Shown here: piece by piece, positions 12,301 through 21,728 of the stretch
Layout: each line of letters opens with the position of its first letter
How positions within the stretch are numbered: position 1 is the first letter of the stretch
Assembly: GCF_001039355.2 (NCBI RefSeq)
Contig: NW_019773947.1
Location: 395,004 to 438,341, forward strand
Source: Lingula anatina
Lineage: Eukaryota; Brachiopoda; Lingulata; Lingulida; Lingulidae
Length of the DNA: 43,338 nt
Direction of reading: 5' to 3'
Program-made: the position numbers and the translations under genes
The notes under the pieces: model-generated
Told to the model about the DNA's origin: nothing
The model's input: the letters and a program-made list of their open reading frames with translations, nothing else
Databases searched by the model: none

Positions 12301-13643
12301 AGGTGGATTAAATGAGATAACGAGGGGAGTGGGGGGCGTATCACCAGATTGAGGCCCGTGACTTAAGACCAGATTGCACTGGTTCTAGACTTATCAGTCT
12401 TTAATGAACAACGCAGGTGAGATACCCGGTGGGAGTAGTTGCCTATCGTCAAGCTACATGTAGGTGCAAGACCCATGCTCGTCCCTTACATTAATTGCAA
12501 NACCAGAGAAATATACGTGAATGATCTACTTCCTTGTTTAAACTTATCTACTATTACTTTAAGCTGTATCTGGTAGCTTAAATATATGTCAGTGCAATAA
12601 AAATATTCTGTGGAAAAAATGATTTATGACCTAACATAAAACCAACGTGATGAATCTTAAAGGAGGGATAGGTGGATTAAATGAGATAACGAGGGGAGTG
12701 GGGGGCGTATCACCAGATTGATGCCCGTGACTTAAGACCAGATTGCACTGGTTCTAGACTTATCAGTATTTAATGAACAACGCAGGTGAGATACCCGGTG
12801 GAAGTAGTTGCCTATCGTCAAGTTACATGTATGTGTAAGACCCATGCTCGTCCCTTACATTAATTGCATGTAATTTCTTATAACTTTGAGCAAATATTGT
12901 TTGTCATCCAGTAGAATAAGAATGAGGAATATAAATAGCTCTGATACTGTAACTAACATTAAGTAACTGACTGACGTTGCGATCTCAACCTGAGACCTTT
13001 CACTTAGTGGACGGACTGGTCAACTGATCTATTGTCATACGGCTAGGAATGCTTTTTAACCTCTCGCGGATATGGGGCACTGGAGACTATTTCTGTGACG
13101 TGCAGAAAATCTGGTGTTTTTTAATTGTGCAAATTCATCACTTTATATTTCATGGGAATCTTAATTTAACATATTAACATTAACGTACTGTATGTGCTTT
13201 AATAGGGTCCTCTCCATGGTAATTGAATGAGTCGCTGTTGGCTGTGTTATGAAATACAGCTTGAAATTCCAACTTCCTATGATGTTGCGTGTGATTTCTA
13301 GACACCCGGGTTCTTTCTGCGGGTTAGTTGGTGCCCCTTACACCAATCGCAAGAACCTTATGCGAAAATGAACTATCCAGCACACGCCCCCTGCATCAAG
13401 ACACGTTGATTACATATTGATACCAAAGCAATACGAACGAGTAATCAAATGCGACAATCAAAGTATGTTCTTAACTAGTATATTAGAGTTTACCCAAAGC
13501 CAAAGTATCAAAATATATTTGTGTATTCATGTTCATTTGTGTACTTACTCTGGGTGTTCAACTGGAAATGTAGCGCTGGTTGATGCCGACATTGTGACTC
13601 CGTTGCTGACAGAAAAGACACTCTTCGTTACTAGCATCCACAT
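319..13643 (-). CDS. ACSF2-like medium-chain acyl-CoA ligase, 18 exons
   Basis: Predicted to activate fatty acids with ATP and CoA via an acyl-adenylate; ACSF2 relatives are mitochondrial. Exons, in transcript order: 13549-13643, 11272-11455, 10859-10993, 10269-10322, 9242-9357, 8535-8582, 7878-7989, 6929-7024, 6204-6406, 5717-5811, 5166-5236, 4616-4723, 3851-3999, 2529-2676, 2183-2235, 1436-1493, 1097-1168, 319-351. Phases agree at every join and the product is about 609 aa, near the usual ACSF2 length. The N-terminal domain has TTIGSLL and LSYREWLQQ. The ATP loop is split between two exons as CTT/GSTGSPK (about residue 246). NGLGLSE (404-410) is the A5 motif, KTGD (487-490) the A7 motif and GRK (504-506) the hinge. 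The stretch after the hinge (QTMMYNHYSDKVYPQPIE) diverges from the usual GGENIYPAEIE. The first exon, whose end has few acidic residues, and the last 11-codon exon are the least certain. An alternative start is the ATG at 11472. Introns carry many MITEs. Confidence 0.85.
1759..2078. mobile_element. MITE family E, copy 1 (5-bp target duplication)
   Basis: A 320-bp element starts CAGGCCTACCCAACTACCAG and ends with its near-perfect reverse complement (CTGGTAGTTGGGTAGCCCTG). The flanks are AATTA on both sides, a perfect 5-bp target duplication. Long inner inverted repeats extend the arms (CCGGTAGATC, AAGGTGTGTGTCAG). It lies in an intron of the ACSF2-like gene. CAG...CTG ends suggest hAT-type or a related DNA transposon; no coding capacity. 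Confidence 0.88.
2876..3290. mobile_element. MITE family B, copy 1
   Basis: The left arm GGGTGCATTCAGAAC...CTGCGGACTAAACATGG and the right arm CCATATTTGG...GACTAGTTAGTCCGC...GTGAATG are inverted copies. The inner part is CCCCGCCTCCA and its partners. This copy has an extra internal segment and no inserted family A element in its left arm. It lies in an intron of the ACSF2-like gene. Ends are approximate. Confidence 0.75.
3313..3356 (+). repeat. (AG)n microsatellite
   Basis: A TG run passes into about 18 AG units, lying between a family B end and a family A pair. Confidence 0.95.
3360..3782. mobile_element. Two adjoining family A MITEs
   Basis: The first copy runs from 3360 (CACCCCATTTCC) and its right arm is cut at the TAA of 3565-3567. 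The second copy (3568-3782) starts there with GACCCCATTTCC and ends GGGAATACAGCC. TTA flanks the pair at 3357-3359 and 3783-3785. Each copy has arms with AGATCGATCT, ACTCCC...GGGG and a CTGTCAG stem. The layout shows a second insertion into the end of the first. Confidence 0.85.
4867..5026. mobile_element. MITE family C, copy 1 (hAT-like)
   Basis: A 160-bp element with ends CAGGGGCGGAT and ATCCGCCCCTA and inner GTCTTC repeats. The eight bases on each side (ACCATCGC and GCCATCGT) match at six positions, as an aged hAT target duplication would. It sits in an intron of the ACSF2-like gene. Confidence 0.75.
6467..6682. mobile_element. MITE family D (TAA flanks)
   Basis: Arms of about 35 bp share the core ACACTGGACGGCGTCCTTTC and its reverse complement. 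TAA lies at 6464-6466 and 6683-6685. The 3-bp TAA duplication suggests a PIF/Harbinger-type element. It is in an ACSF2-like gene intron and abuts a truncated A copy. Confidence 0.82.
6686..6800. mobile_element. Truncated family A MITE
   Basis: The left half of family A is recognisable (GGGACCATTCCCACAG, GGATCGATCTATCTCCCTGG, GAGTCTCACC) and stops near 6800 with no right arm. It begins directly after the TAA that flanks element D. Confidence 0.8.
7307..7849. mobile_element. Family A MITE interrupted by a family E MITE
   Basis: The outer arms are GGAACCATTCTTATAATCC with TCGTACTAGCAGGATCGATC and their inverted copies at 7810-7849. Removing the E element at 7359-7670 and one TGAGG joins the two halves in the order seen in other A copies. 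It lies in an ACSF2-like gene intron. Confidence 0.82.
7359..7670. mobile_element. MITE family E, copy 2, nested
   Basis: This 312-bp copy has the same ends as the one at 1759 (CAGGCCTACCC and GGGTAGCCCTG) and is flanked by TGAGG on both sides, a perfect 5-bp target duplication. It lies inside a family A element, so it inserted later than that copy. Confidence 0.9.
9830..10074. mobile_element. Family A MITE with TAA duplication
   Basis: The left end is GACTGGGTTTCCATGCCTAG and the right end GTGGGAATGGTCCC; TAA flanks it at 9827-9829 and 10075-10077. Arms carry GATCGATC and the GTCAACT...AGTTGACAG stem. Intronic in the ACSF2-like gene. Confidence 0.88.
10574..10848. mobile_element. Family A MITE next to a splice donor
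   Basis: Arms are GGAACCATTCCCATAACCC and GGGTTATGGGAACGCAGAC with GTACTAG and GGATCGATC inside. The right end is 10 nt from the exon end at 10859, leaving only the donor GTAATT and four bases between. No clear target duplication. Confidence 0.8.
11715..11850 (+). repeat. Duplicated C-tract segment around an N gap
   Basis: The unit ATGATTGTATAGGCACAATT with GTTCTGACCCCCCC appears on both sides of the N run at 11754-11778, with a partial third copy. Long C runs probably broke the assembly here, so the true copy number is unknown. Confidence 0.75.
12133..12868 (+). repeat. 368-bp direct duplication around a single N
   Basis: Bases 12133-12500 and 12502-12868 are near-identical, starting ACCAGAGAAATATA and ending TTACATTAATTGCA, separated by one N at 12501. 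About ten substitutions were counted by eye. The copies lie in the long first intron of the ACSF2-like gene. A haplotype merge error is at least as likely as a real tandem repeat. Confidence 0.92.
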
Positions 13644-14479
13644 AATTCTACATTTATATTCTTAACGGGACAAGTAGAGACTTTTATTCTTTTATTCAAA
13701 AGCTGTTTTGACAATGATAGACCACAAATTAGATTTAAATTTGTCAAGGTTTCCAAGGGCGCTGAGCTCTGATAACCCTGACATTTTTCTATTCACACTC
13801 AGCACGCTTGAAATTATATGTTACCCAAGTAATTACATACCTTGGTTTTCTTTGTCCCAAATCTGCCCATGAAATAAAGCATATATGTACTGAACTTACT
13901 TATGCAGTTTCCATTCAAGCTTAGGCTTTTTGTCACATCATTTAACTTTGAATAGTTTATGTTCGATATTCTTTTTACCTTACAAGTGTATTTAGCGTAG
14001 AAAAATAATCTGTAAATTACACATCCATACTTAATTGCCGATGCAAAAAGTTGTGTAAATGGTCACGTACACTTACCTGTAGTGCACTTACCTATAGGGT
14101 AGGCTGCAGTGCCACTGATAATCTGAACACTAATATTTCAAAGAATCAAATCAACTTTGATCGAGGACCGTACATGGCCTATGTCACATGACGCGATATA
14201 CATATAGTGATATATTTCCGTTATTATCTTATAACACTGTCCCACTGTGGCTACATTACATGACGTTTTCTGTCATATGTTGCGAGATTATATTATCTTA
14301 ATCCAACATGAAGCGGTTATTTCCAGAAAACCCATGCTGACATGGCGGTGAAGATAACCGAAGAATATAAATAATAAAAGGACAGAAAATAGAGTTTATC
14401 ATTTCTGAACTTTACTTTTCAGGTGACGGGGCAATCAGGACTGTTGTCACCCTAATACGTTGACAAATAACGCCGGTTA
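13644..14479. other. Intergenic region upstream of the ACSF2-like gene
   Basis: No exon, MITE or RNA gene was recognised here. It would hold the promoter of the minus-strand acyl-CoA ligase if the first exon at 13549-13643 is right. Confidence 0.4.
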
Positions 14480-14566
14480 CACGTGTAGAGCCTCATCTTC
14501 CTTAGCGCGTGCAAGCGCCAGAGAAGTAGCTCGTTTAGGCAAACAGTGGTCTCCGTAACGAACTAA
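14480..14566 (-). other. Orphan exon-like open frame
   Basis: A minus-strand stretch begins after a strong pyrimidine tract and AG and reads RYGDHCLPKRATSLALARAK and a few more residues to a TAA stop near 14480. It resembles a last coding exon, but no upstream exon with matching phase was found between genes 1 and 2. It could be a fragment of an unrecognised gene, a noncoding exon or chance. No function can be given. Confidence 0.15.
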
Positions 14567-14789
14567 AAGGAAAAAAACAAGCATTTCTTCTTCCTTGAAC
14601 ACTACATGCAGTACCTGTATAATTAATAGCACAGCTCTCTTAGTCTTCCATTTTCTCAATTTAATACTTTCCGAGCGAATCGACTTAAAAACTGTGCCTC
14701 TACTTCAGCAACCATAGTTTTCGCCAATTTCTCCCCCCCCCCCTTCAATTTTTTTCCTATGGTAATACTATGCCACTATACTCGTAACA

Positions 14790-15439
14790 AGAGACTTTGT
14801 TATTGGAATGCTCTTTTTATTGAAGTAAAATCAAAATAAGAAAGTCACACATTTGGTGTTAAGTAAATAAAGCTATGTATATATATATTTATGTCCATGT
14901 CATAAAATGTTTTGTTAACTTATACTAATAATTTAAGTCATTAAATGTTTGTGGGCAACCTTTGTTAAGAATATAACCCACAAAAAGGATGAAATACCCC
15001 TATCAAGTGCAAAGTAGTGGCAGTAGAGATGAATTAAATCCTTATTCATTAAAATCAATTACTTTCATTAAGTAATATCAGGAATACATGATACAAATAT
15101 ATTTGTTGTCCACTAAATACAAATGTTAGAGATAAAAGATAAATGTCAGATAAATCCGTGCCAACAGTTCCATATTTTAATTGCTACAGACCCAATTCAT
15201 AACTCCCAGATGCAAATAATATAAATATTTAATGGACTAATTACCCACATAATACTGATCACTATTATCTGACTGATGGCATCAAGAAAAATACACCATA
15301 ACTGACTTTATAGTCTGTGTCCAAAGAAATTCAACTAGTTTTAAATTATCACAATCATAATACTGCCAACAACAGGATTTTCTGGCTATATGGTACAGAG
15401 CTAACAAAACTCATCGAGCAAGAAAATTTATCAATTCTC

Positions 15440-15476
<37 letters not shown>

Positions 15477-16377
15477 CATACAAATAAATAAATAAATAAC
15501 AACACTTTCAACAGATAATTGGTTCACTCATCAATGCGTGAAAAGGAAACTTTTCTAACGCAATAACATGCAAACATACCAGTCACAGTAACTTTTTTCT
15601 AAAATAACTTTTCATTTCAGTGGGAACTTTGCTGCTTCTTACTGATGTAAACATGACACTGAGTAACTAAGAAGGGCTTTAGGGGCAGAATTCGATAACA
15701 AAAAATAATACATTGTTTTATCAAACAGCAATTCTGATTTATGCATTTCTGGAAGGTTTCTCTACTAAAGTTTCAAAACCTGCCTAAGTAATTCTAGATA
15801 ATTAAATCACATAAGATTTTACCTTTAAAATCTCAGGTTAATTTGTACATTAGCATAGTACCATAGTAGTACAGGTTATGTGTAACATCAAAACATATCC
15901 ATAGTTAAATATTTTTGTAACATACTTTTGTTGAAAAATACTTATCTGAGTGTGATGGTTATAATTTTTTACCTCATTGTATATAACATGGTTTGAATTC
16001 AATACTCAATTGAGCAAGCAAAGAATCTTATAAAGTAATCTTTTGCTCTGTAAATGTATATCTGCAATATAATCAACATGAAAAATATATTGTATCTTCT
16101 TAAAATAATATAACACATTATCACTAGCTTAATCTTATGTATTTATACTGAACTTGCAATTAATAACTTGTCTTTTCAAGAGTTTTGAGCAAGATAAAAT
16201 GTTTACATCGATTTATAAATAATTTTTTCTACTTTTACCTCATTACCCCAAAACACAGTAATGTTTACAGTAGTGTTTAAACAGTTCCAAAGCAGTTTTG
16301 ATGTCTAGGTAAATGTTGTCAATAAATTACATGTAGGAACATGATTCCCTATCATCAGGAACATGATTTAAATGGCT
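14790..16377 (-). other. Probable 3'UTR of the FN3/EGF membrane protein
   Basis: About 1.6 kb follows the stop codon of the membrane-protein gene. It is AT-rich and holds no MITE, in contrast to the introns upstream. A minus-strand AATAAA lies at 14815-14820, close to where the AT-rich stretch ends. It contains (AAT)n and (AAAT)n runs at 15442-15498. The call is an inference from position, base composition and the polyadenylation signal. Confidence 0.4.
15442..15498 (+). repeat. (AAT)n and (AAAT)n microsatellites
   Basis: About ten AAT units are followed shortly by AAAT units, in the probable 3'UTR of the membrane-protein gene. Confidence 0.95.
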
Positions 16378-19300
16378 CTAGATCTGCTCCCTCAAACTAT
16401 ACTCAATGATGTACACATCGCACTTGTCATTAATACAAACTTTCTTTCCACACTCATCATGGACTACTTCACGACCATTAGGCATTACTGTGACCTTTGT
16501 CATACCGTAATACTGGAATCCATCTGCTAAGCTTCTCCAAAACCTCTGTTTTCACAGTAAAACAAATGTTATTGCCCTTAATAATAGAAACTGTTTTAAA
16601 ATATAGGATTGACTTTATTGTATTCTAATAGAGTCAAAACAGGTATTAAGTGATACCAGGACAGACCAACCAGACAGTAAGACTAGGTTCCCATCCCTAG
16701 ATCGATCTAACAGGATCAGTCCATCTCCATGGGGTTTCTTGCTAAACTGTTTTCAGCTTAAGCGGCTTAGATGTCTGGCACGCCTAGCAGCTTCAGTAGG
16801 CGTGACAGACATCTAAGCAGCTTAAGTTAATTGCAATTAAGCAAGAATCCCCTTGGAGATAGTTTGATCCAAAGTTAGTACAATAGACCTCTGGGAATGG
16901 TCTCTAAGACTTAAGTGGACACAAACATGTACAAGAGAAGTGCTTAACTGTATGCCATCTTACTGTCACATAATCCTCTTAAACATAATGCATAGCAAGT
17001 TCTCACAACAGAAATAAAGTGCAATTTCACATTTCCCATAATTTGCAATAATTAAAAAAGAAACTCATCATGGCACGGTGTAAGAAATTTCTTGTCTTAA
17101 GTTATTTAACAAACGGCTTGACTACACTCAAAGCACCCTTTCTGCAATTCAAAATCATTGAAAATTTGATTTTGTTCAAACATAAAAAGTGTAGGGGTTT
17201 GATCTAGTCATTAATATTGTTCACAACACATTAACATTGTACTTTGTTCCTACTTTTATAGGCAAACTTTCAAGCAATGTCTCCAAGCCTGACACTTGGA
17301 AAGGACAGCCAGTTTCACAAACATGAACATTAGCATTGATGACGCCATACAAGTAGGCCATCCAAATTCAATTTTCATTATATGTTGCTTGTTTTTATCC
17401 TGCAAACAAGTGGAGAAAACCAACAGCACATTCAGACCAAGTGGATCAGCAGACTAAGGCTCTATTCCCATAGATTTTAGATCGATCTATCCCCGCGGGG
17501 AGTCTCACTAGATTACTTTCAGATAATCCGATTTAAATGTCCGTCCCGCCTACTACAAGCTGTAAGGGGGTAATTAACTTTCGTGTCCGCCCGGCTGACA
17601 GCTATTTAGCGTGAACCCCCAGGGAGTTAGGTCGATCTAAAGTAGGTCGATCTAATCTATGGAAATGGGGTGTTACAGATCTGCAGACTAAATATGGCTG
17701 ATCCACTTAAAAGCACTGCTGCTAATACTCTGATGGTCTCCCCGCCTCCACACACCATCCCTGTAGAGGCCTAGCAATTAAACCTCAGAGCAGAGATTTA
17801 ATCAGTTTAATGGCATGTGTGGAGGCGGGGACACCATTAGGGAATTAAGCGGCTTGCTTTTAAGTGGGGTCAGCCATATTTAGTAGGCAGATCAGTTAGT
17901 CTGCGGATCATCAGTTCTGAATGCCCTCCAAGATAAGATAAATGCTGCACCTTTGTAAACATATATTATAATTAAGTACATTTGCCCCGTGGATTCATGT
18001 CTTAGGTTAACAAATTAGACAAAAATAAGGTTTTAAGTAGATTGCCAGTGAATAGATTCTGTAAGTGAGAAATCTTAATTATTTTCTTCAACCTGTTTTA
18101 CTCCACATAACTTCATCACTCTCCCCCAATTAATTATCAATCTTTTTCTTTATCCAAGAGTTTGTAACTTTGACCTGGATAAAATATTGCAAAAAAACTA
18201 TCCCAGAATGGGGCCAGATTTACGTGACCTTGTCTCTATAATTATGGTTGTAAGCTACCCTTATCTCACCATTGGCTCCACTCTGGCTAGGTGTTTTAAC
18301 ACCACTGGAGTTACTGTCAAAATGCTCCAGATCTTCCATCATGGCATTGGCATCAATCATATTGTGGTAGTCATTCTCTAGCATGGAGGCACTATCCTCG
18401 TCATTGTCCCGAACTTCAATAGTCCAAAATTGACCAGGTCGCCGAACTTTCCAGTGCTTGTAGCGCCTGTATCCAAAGTACCCTCCAACTGCTAACAATA
18501 TTAAAAGAGCGGCTACACTGCAGCCTGCTATAAGTCCTTTGGTTGGTCCATCTAGTCCAGCACCAGAGGAAGGTGAAGAACAGACTGTTGCTGAAAAAAA
18601 TTTAGTACAGTCAATGTCACAAGTTGTCTTCTACGTGAATCATAAACATGTGGACGGTGGCAACTGTGGAAGTTTTTGTTTTTATATTTCGTAGCTTACT
18701 GGTCTGTTAGAAATTAAGGCTGCATTCCCACAGATTTAGATCGATCCATCTGGATCAACCTAACTCCCTCTGGGTTCATGCTAAATTGCTGTCAGTCGAG
18801 CTCGCACTACAGTTAATTACCGCCTTACAGCTTTTAGTAGGCGGGACAGACATTTAAGCTGGTTAAGCTGACACCAATCTAGCGAGACTCCCCAAGGGGA
18901 TAGATCGATCTAAAAATCTGTGGGAATGCAGTCTGCGATATCTCATTCCTTTAATGCCAAAGGAATGATTGTGCAGAAAGTCTGTTTGTTCCAACTTTCA
19001 AATGCTACACTAAACTTCCTTAATCTTTTCTTGCTACTAGTAATGCAAATTGGATGATTTTGATGACAGATAAGACTCTGAAAGTCTGTCAGCCTGAAAG
19101 AAAGGATCTTAATATGTATGGCTTAAATCTGCCCCCTGCTGAAATCATACAGTATATATACCACCATGTACCAACCTGAGTCCTGGCAGGGCAGACACGG
19201 CCCCTGCTCCTGATCTTTGTAGTACCCAAAGTTACACTGGTCACAATATGGTCCAGCATAGCCTTCTTCACACTCACATAGCCAATCATGCTCAGCTGGA

Positions 19301-20940
19301 CAAATAAACAATACTAAGGTCTGTACTTAAAATATTAATGCTTTCTACAAAGCACAGCTAAGTGTGTTATTATATAACTGGTTACATGTATAAAATTTGA
19401 CTTTTGATAAAAGGTAAAAATGCACTGCCTTCAGGTAAAAACAATTACCTGAATGGAGAAATCATTTACTTTTTTAAACAATAATTATGGCATAAAAATA
19501 ATTGTGACTTATGAATGGCAACTTCAAAGCAGAGAGAGAGAGAGAGAGAGAAAGACTCTGACTTACCAGAGATAATACATTTCCCCTTGCAGGGACAGTA
19601 GGAACAGTAACTTTCATTCTTTGGTCTCACATATCCAGATGCACACTTATGGCATTGGTTTCCTTCATAACCCATCTTACATACACACACTCCAGTTGTT
19701 GTATTGCACAAGGGTTCGTGACTGGGAGTTTCAGTACCAGCTTTATCACAATTGCAGGCTAGAATAATACAAAAAATGCACTTTATCATTAATACCAAAA
19801 ATTGGTCAAAATTTATTCATGAATACTAAAATTTACTCACCTGCTTTTCTTTTTTTCTTTTATGTTTTTTTTTATTTTTCTTTTATTTTTTTTACAAATA
19901 TGCACTGTAAATAAAGTTTGGGGATAGGACAGTGAACATACTACTAATAAGTTCATGAAGAATATAAATTTCTACCAGGCCCTTACATCTGTCTGGCCCA
20001 TATCCTTTAGTCATAGTTGTTTGCACCGTGGAGTTGACAGCAGGAGTGGATGAGAACACTGCCTGAACATACACCCAATATCTGGTACCTCTCTCAAGAT
20101 CTCTGATAACTGATGTTGTTGAACTGCTGTTTGTTACATTGATAGCCTTGATTTCTAACATAAAATATATGATAATAGAATTGCATACATGTAAAATATG
20201 GTATATACTCATGGTACTACAATGCATATCGAATTATGTTGTGGATAGACATATTTAGCGTGAATACAACTTCCGCTGCACCTCCTGGTTCTCTTTTGAA
20301 TAACTAATCCAGAATATCACATACTGCAAAGACACTCTGAACAGGGATTCAAATGTCTGAGGAATATCTTTATTTAAGACAAAGGCGAAGATAGACCCAC
20401 AATAATCTTTGGACTTTTAGAACAGACACTGCTTTTTTTAACATTTTCACTGATACTTCACTGTTTGATTTACCTCCTTTGGAATCTCCTACATGGATGA
20501 CATATATCTCCACTGTATTGTTTCCTGATATAGTCGTCCATCTTATGCTGAAGCTCGTCATCTCACTGTTCAGCACAGTAACATCAAACATCGGCCCTGC
20601 ATATGAAATAGAATGATCTCAATGAATGTCAGTGCAACGTACCAGTAATTCAAACTGCGTTGTACGCGTAGTACACAAACGTTATTGTACAAAGTTTTTT
20701 CTCCTTTGGAGGAGAGAACCATGTAACGTAATTTTTGTATTTTTTCTATATACACAGAATTGTTCATAATAGACTTCTTTCTTTATAAATGACACTATAC
20801 TTACCATTTCTCGCCGACTTTGGCGACGTGTTTGCCCCAGTCAGGTGCTCTGGTCCGGCCAATGCACCCGAAAATACTGGTCCTCTTTGTCCTACCAGCC
20901 CCAGTAGGAGAATCCAGGCCAACGCCTGCAAACTTTCCAT
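16378..20940 (-). CDS. Type I membrane protein with FN3 and laminin-EGF modules (MEGF9-like tail), 7 exons
   Basis: Exons in transcript order: 20805-20940, 20474-20596, 19988-20155, 19567-19758, 19176-19295, 18270-18590, 16378-16526. All six introns are phase 1, as is typical of shuffled extracellular modules; the product is 402 aa. The start ATG at 20940 has an in-frame TGA nine bases upstream. Residues 1-25 are a signal peptide (AWILLLGLVG core). Residues 46-142 form one FN3 domain (SFSIRWTTI, LERGTRYWVYVQAVF) encoded by two exons. Residues 144-206 and 207-247 are laminin-type EGF modules (CNCDKAG, CVCKMGYEGNQC, CECEEGYAGPYCDQC). A membrane helix lies at 265-287 (GCSVAALLILLAVGGYFGY), followed by basic residues and an acidic tail with PGQFWTIE. 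That PFWTIE-like motif after the helix reminds me of MEGF9, recalled from memory. The last exon uses an acceptor at 16527 chosen by phase; the stop is TAG. Function unknown; probably an adhesion or signalling receptor. Confidence 0.82.
16681..16904. mobile_element. Family A MITE with TAA duplication
   Basis: It begins GACTAGGTTCCCATCCCTAG and ends CTGGGAATGGTCTC; TAA flanks it at 16678-16680 and 16905-16907. It is in the last intron of the FN3/EGF gene. Confidence 0.88.
17426..17936. mobile_element. Family B MITE interrupted by a family A MITE
   Basis: B pieces lie at about 17426-17457 (CACATTCAGACC...CAGACTAA) and 17674-17936 (GCAGACTAAATATGGCTGAT to CAGTTCTGAATGCCC). The A copy at 17458-17673 begins GGCTCTATTCCC and ends GGAAATGGGGTGT after a TAA. 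The A element is in the opposite orientation to the one inside the B copy at 27839. In the last intron of the FN3/EGF gene. Confidence 0.8.
18718..18933. mobile_element. Family A MITE
   Basis: Ends are GGCTGCATTCCCACAGATTT and AATCTGTGGGAATGCAGTC, nearly perfect inverted repeats. A TAA precedes it but the right flank is TGC, so no intact target duplication. In an intron of the FN3/EGF gene. Confidence 0.85.
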
Positions 20941-21728
20941 ACCTCGTCAAATAGCATCCAACTCACTTGCCATTTCAAATTTCTGTAAGCGATTAAGCGA
21001 GCAAAAAAATATCAACAAGTGGACAAAATTTGTGAATAAATATTTAATGTCATGTTGATTTCTACCTCTTCTTAGTGGAGAGTTCTTCCGTGTACTTCCG
21101 TTTTAGATGCCTTTCTCACTTCCGATGTAAATACCGATGTGCATCACCAGTCGCTCACAGTGTTCAGGTGCGTCAAGGGACATTCAGGCCACTTTACACT
21201 CGGGCCCATTTGTTTTATGTGTTTATTTATAACGGGATTAATGAAGACGTTAATATTCTACAGGCGTCATCTCTCGAATCAAATCCTGACAGGCAGAATT
21301 CGTCTGTCACCAACGACGCAGTAATCTACACGAACGAGTGCCTGCCGTACGTGACCAGAGTAATAAGTTGAAGACGACTCGTGCTTTGTCTAATTACTTT
21401 TCCCTCACTCTTCCTTTGTTTGAAAGAAGGGTGCAGGTGTGAGCTTTAACATTGACTAACGTTTTGGTTAATAGGTGTGCTCGCAGTATAAGGTCGACAA
21501 ACAAAAACCTTCATGCCTACAAATGAGATCGTCATTCGGAATGAAATGAGAACCTTTTGGTCACCGGATTCAGAACACATGGGAAAACTGATTGGTTACA
21601 AAAACTGCTTGCTGTGTTATCAAACAAAACCGTGCTGGGAATTGTAGAACACGCAGCTGACACTGAAACACTCAGCTCTGCTACTAATTGTAAAAGGGAC
21701 CTAAGTTATCATAATCTACAGAAAAAAA
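20941..21728. promoter_or_regulatory. Divergent (head-to-head) promoter region
   Basis: This 788-bp gap separates the start codons of the minus-strand FN3/EGF membrane protein and the plus-strand ASB gene. Both 5'UTRs and promoters must lie in it or in upstream noncoding exons. No MITE and no clear TATA box was seen. A shared bidirectional promoter is possible but is inferred only from the layout. Confidence 0.45.
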
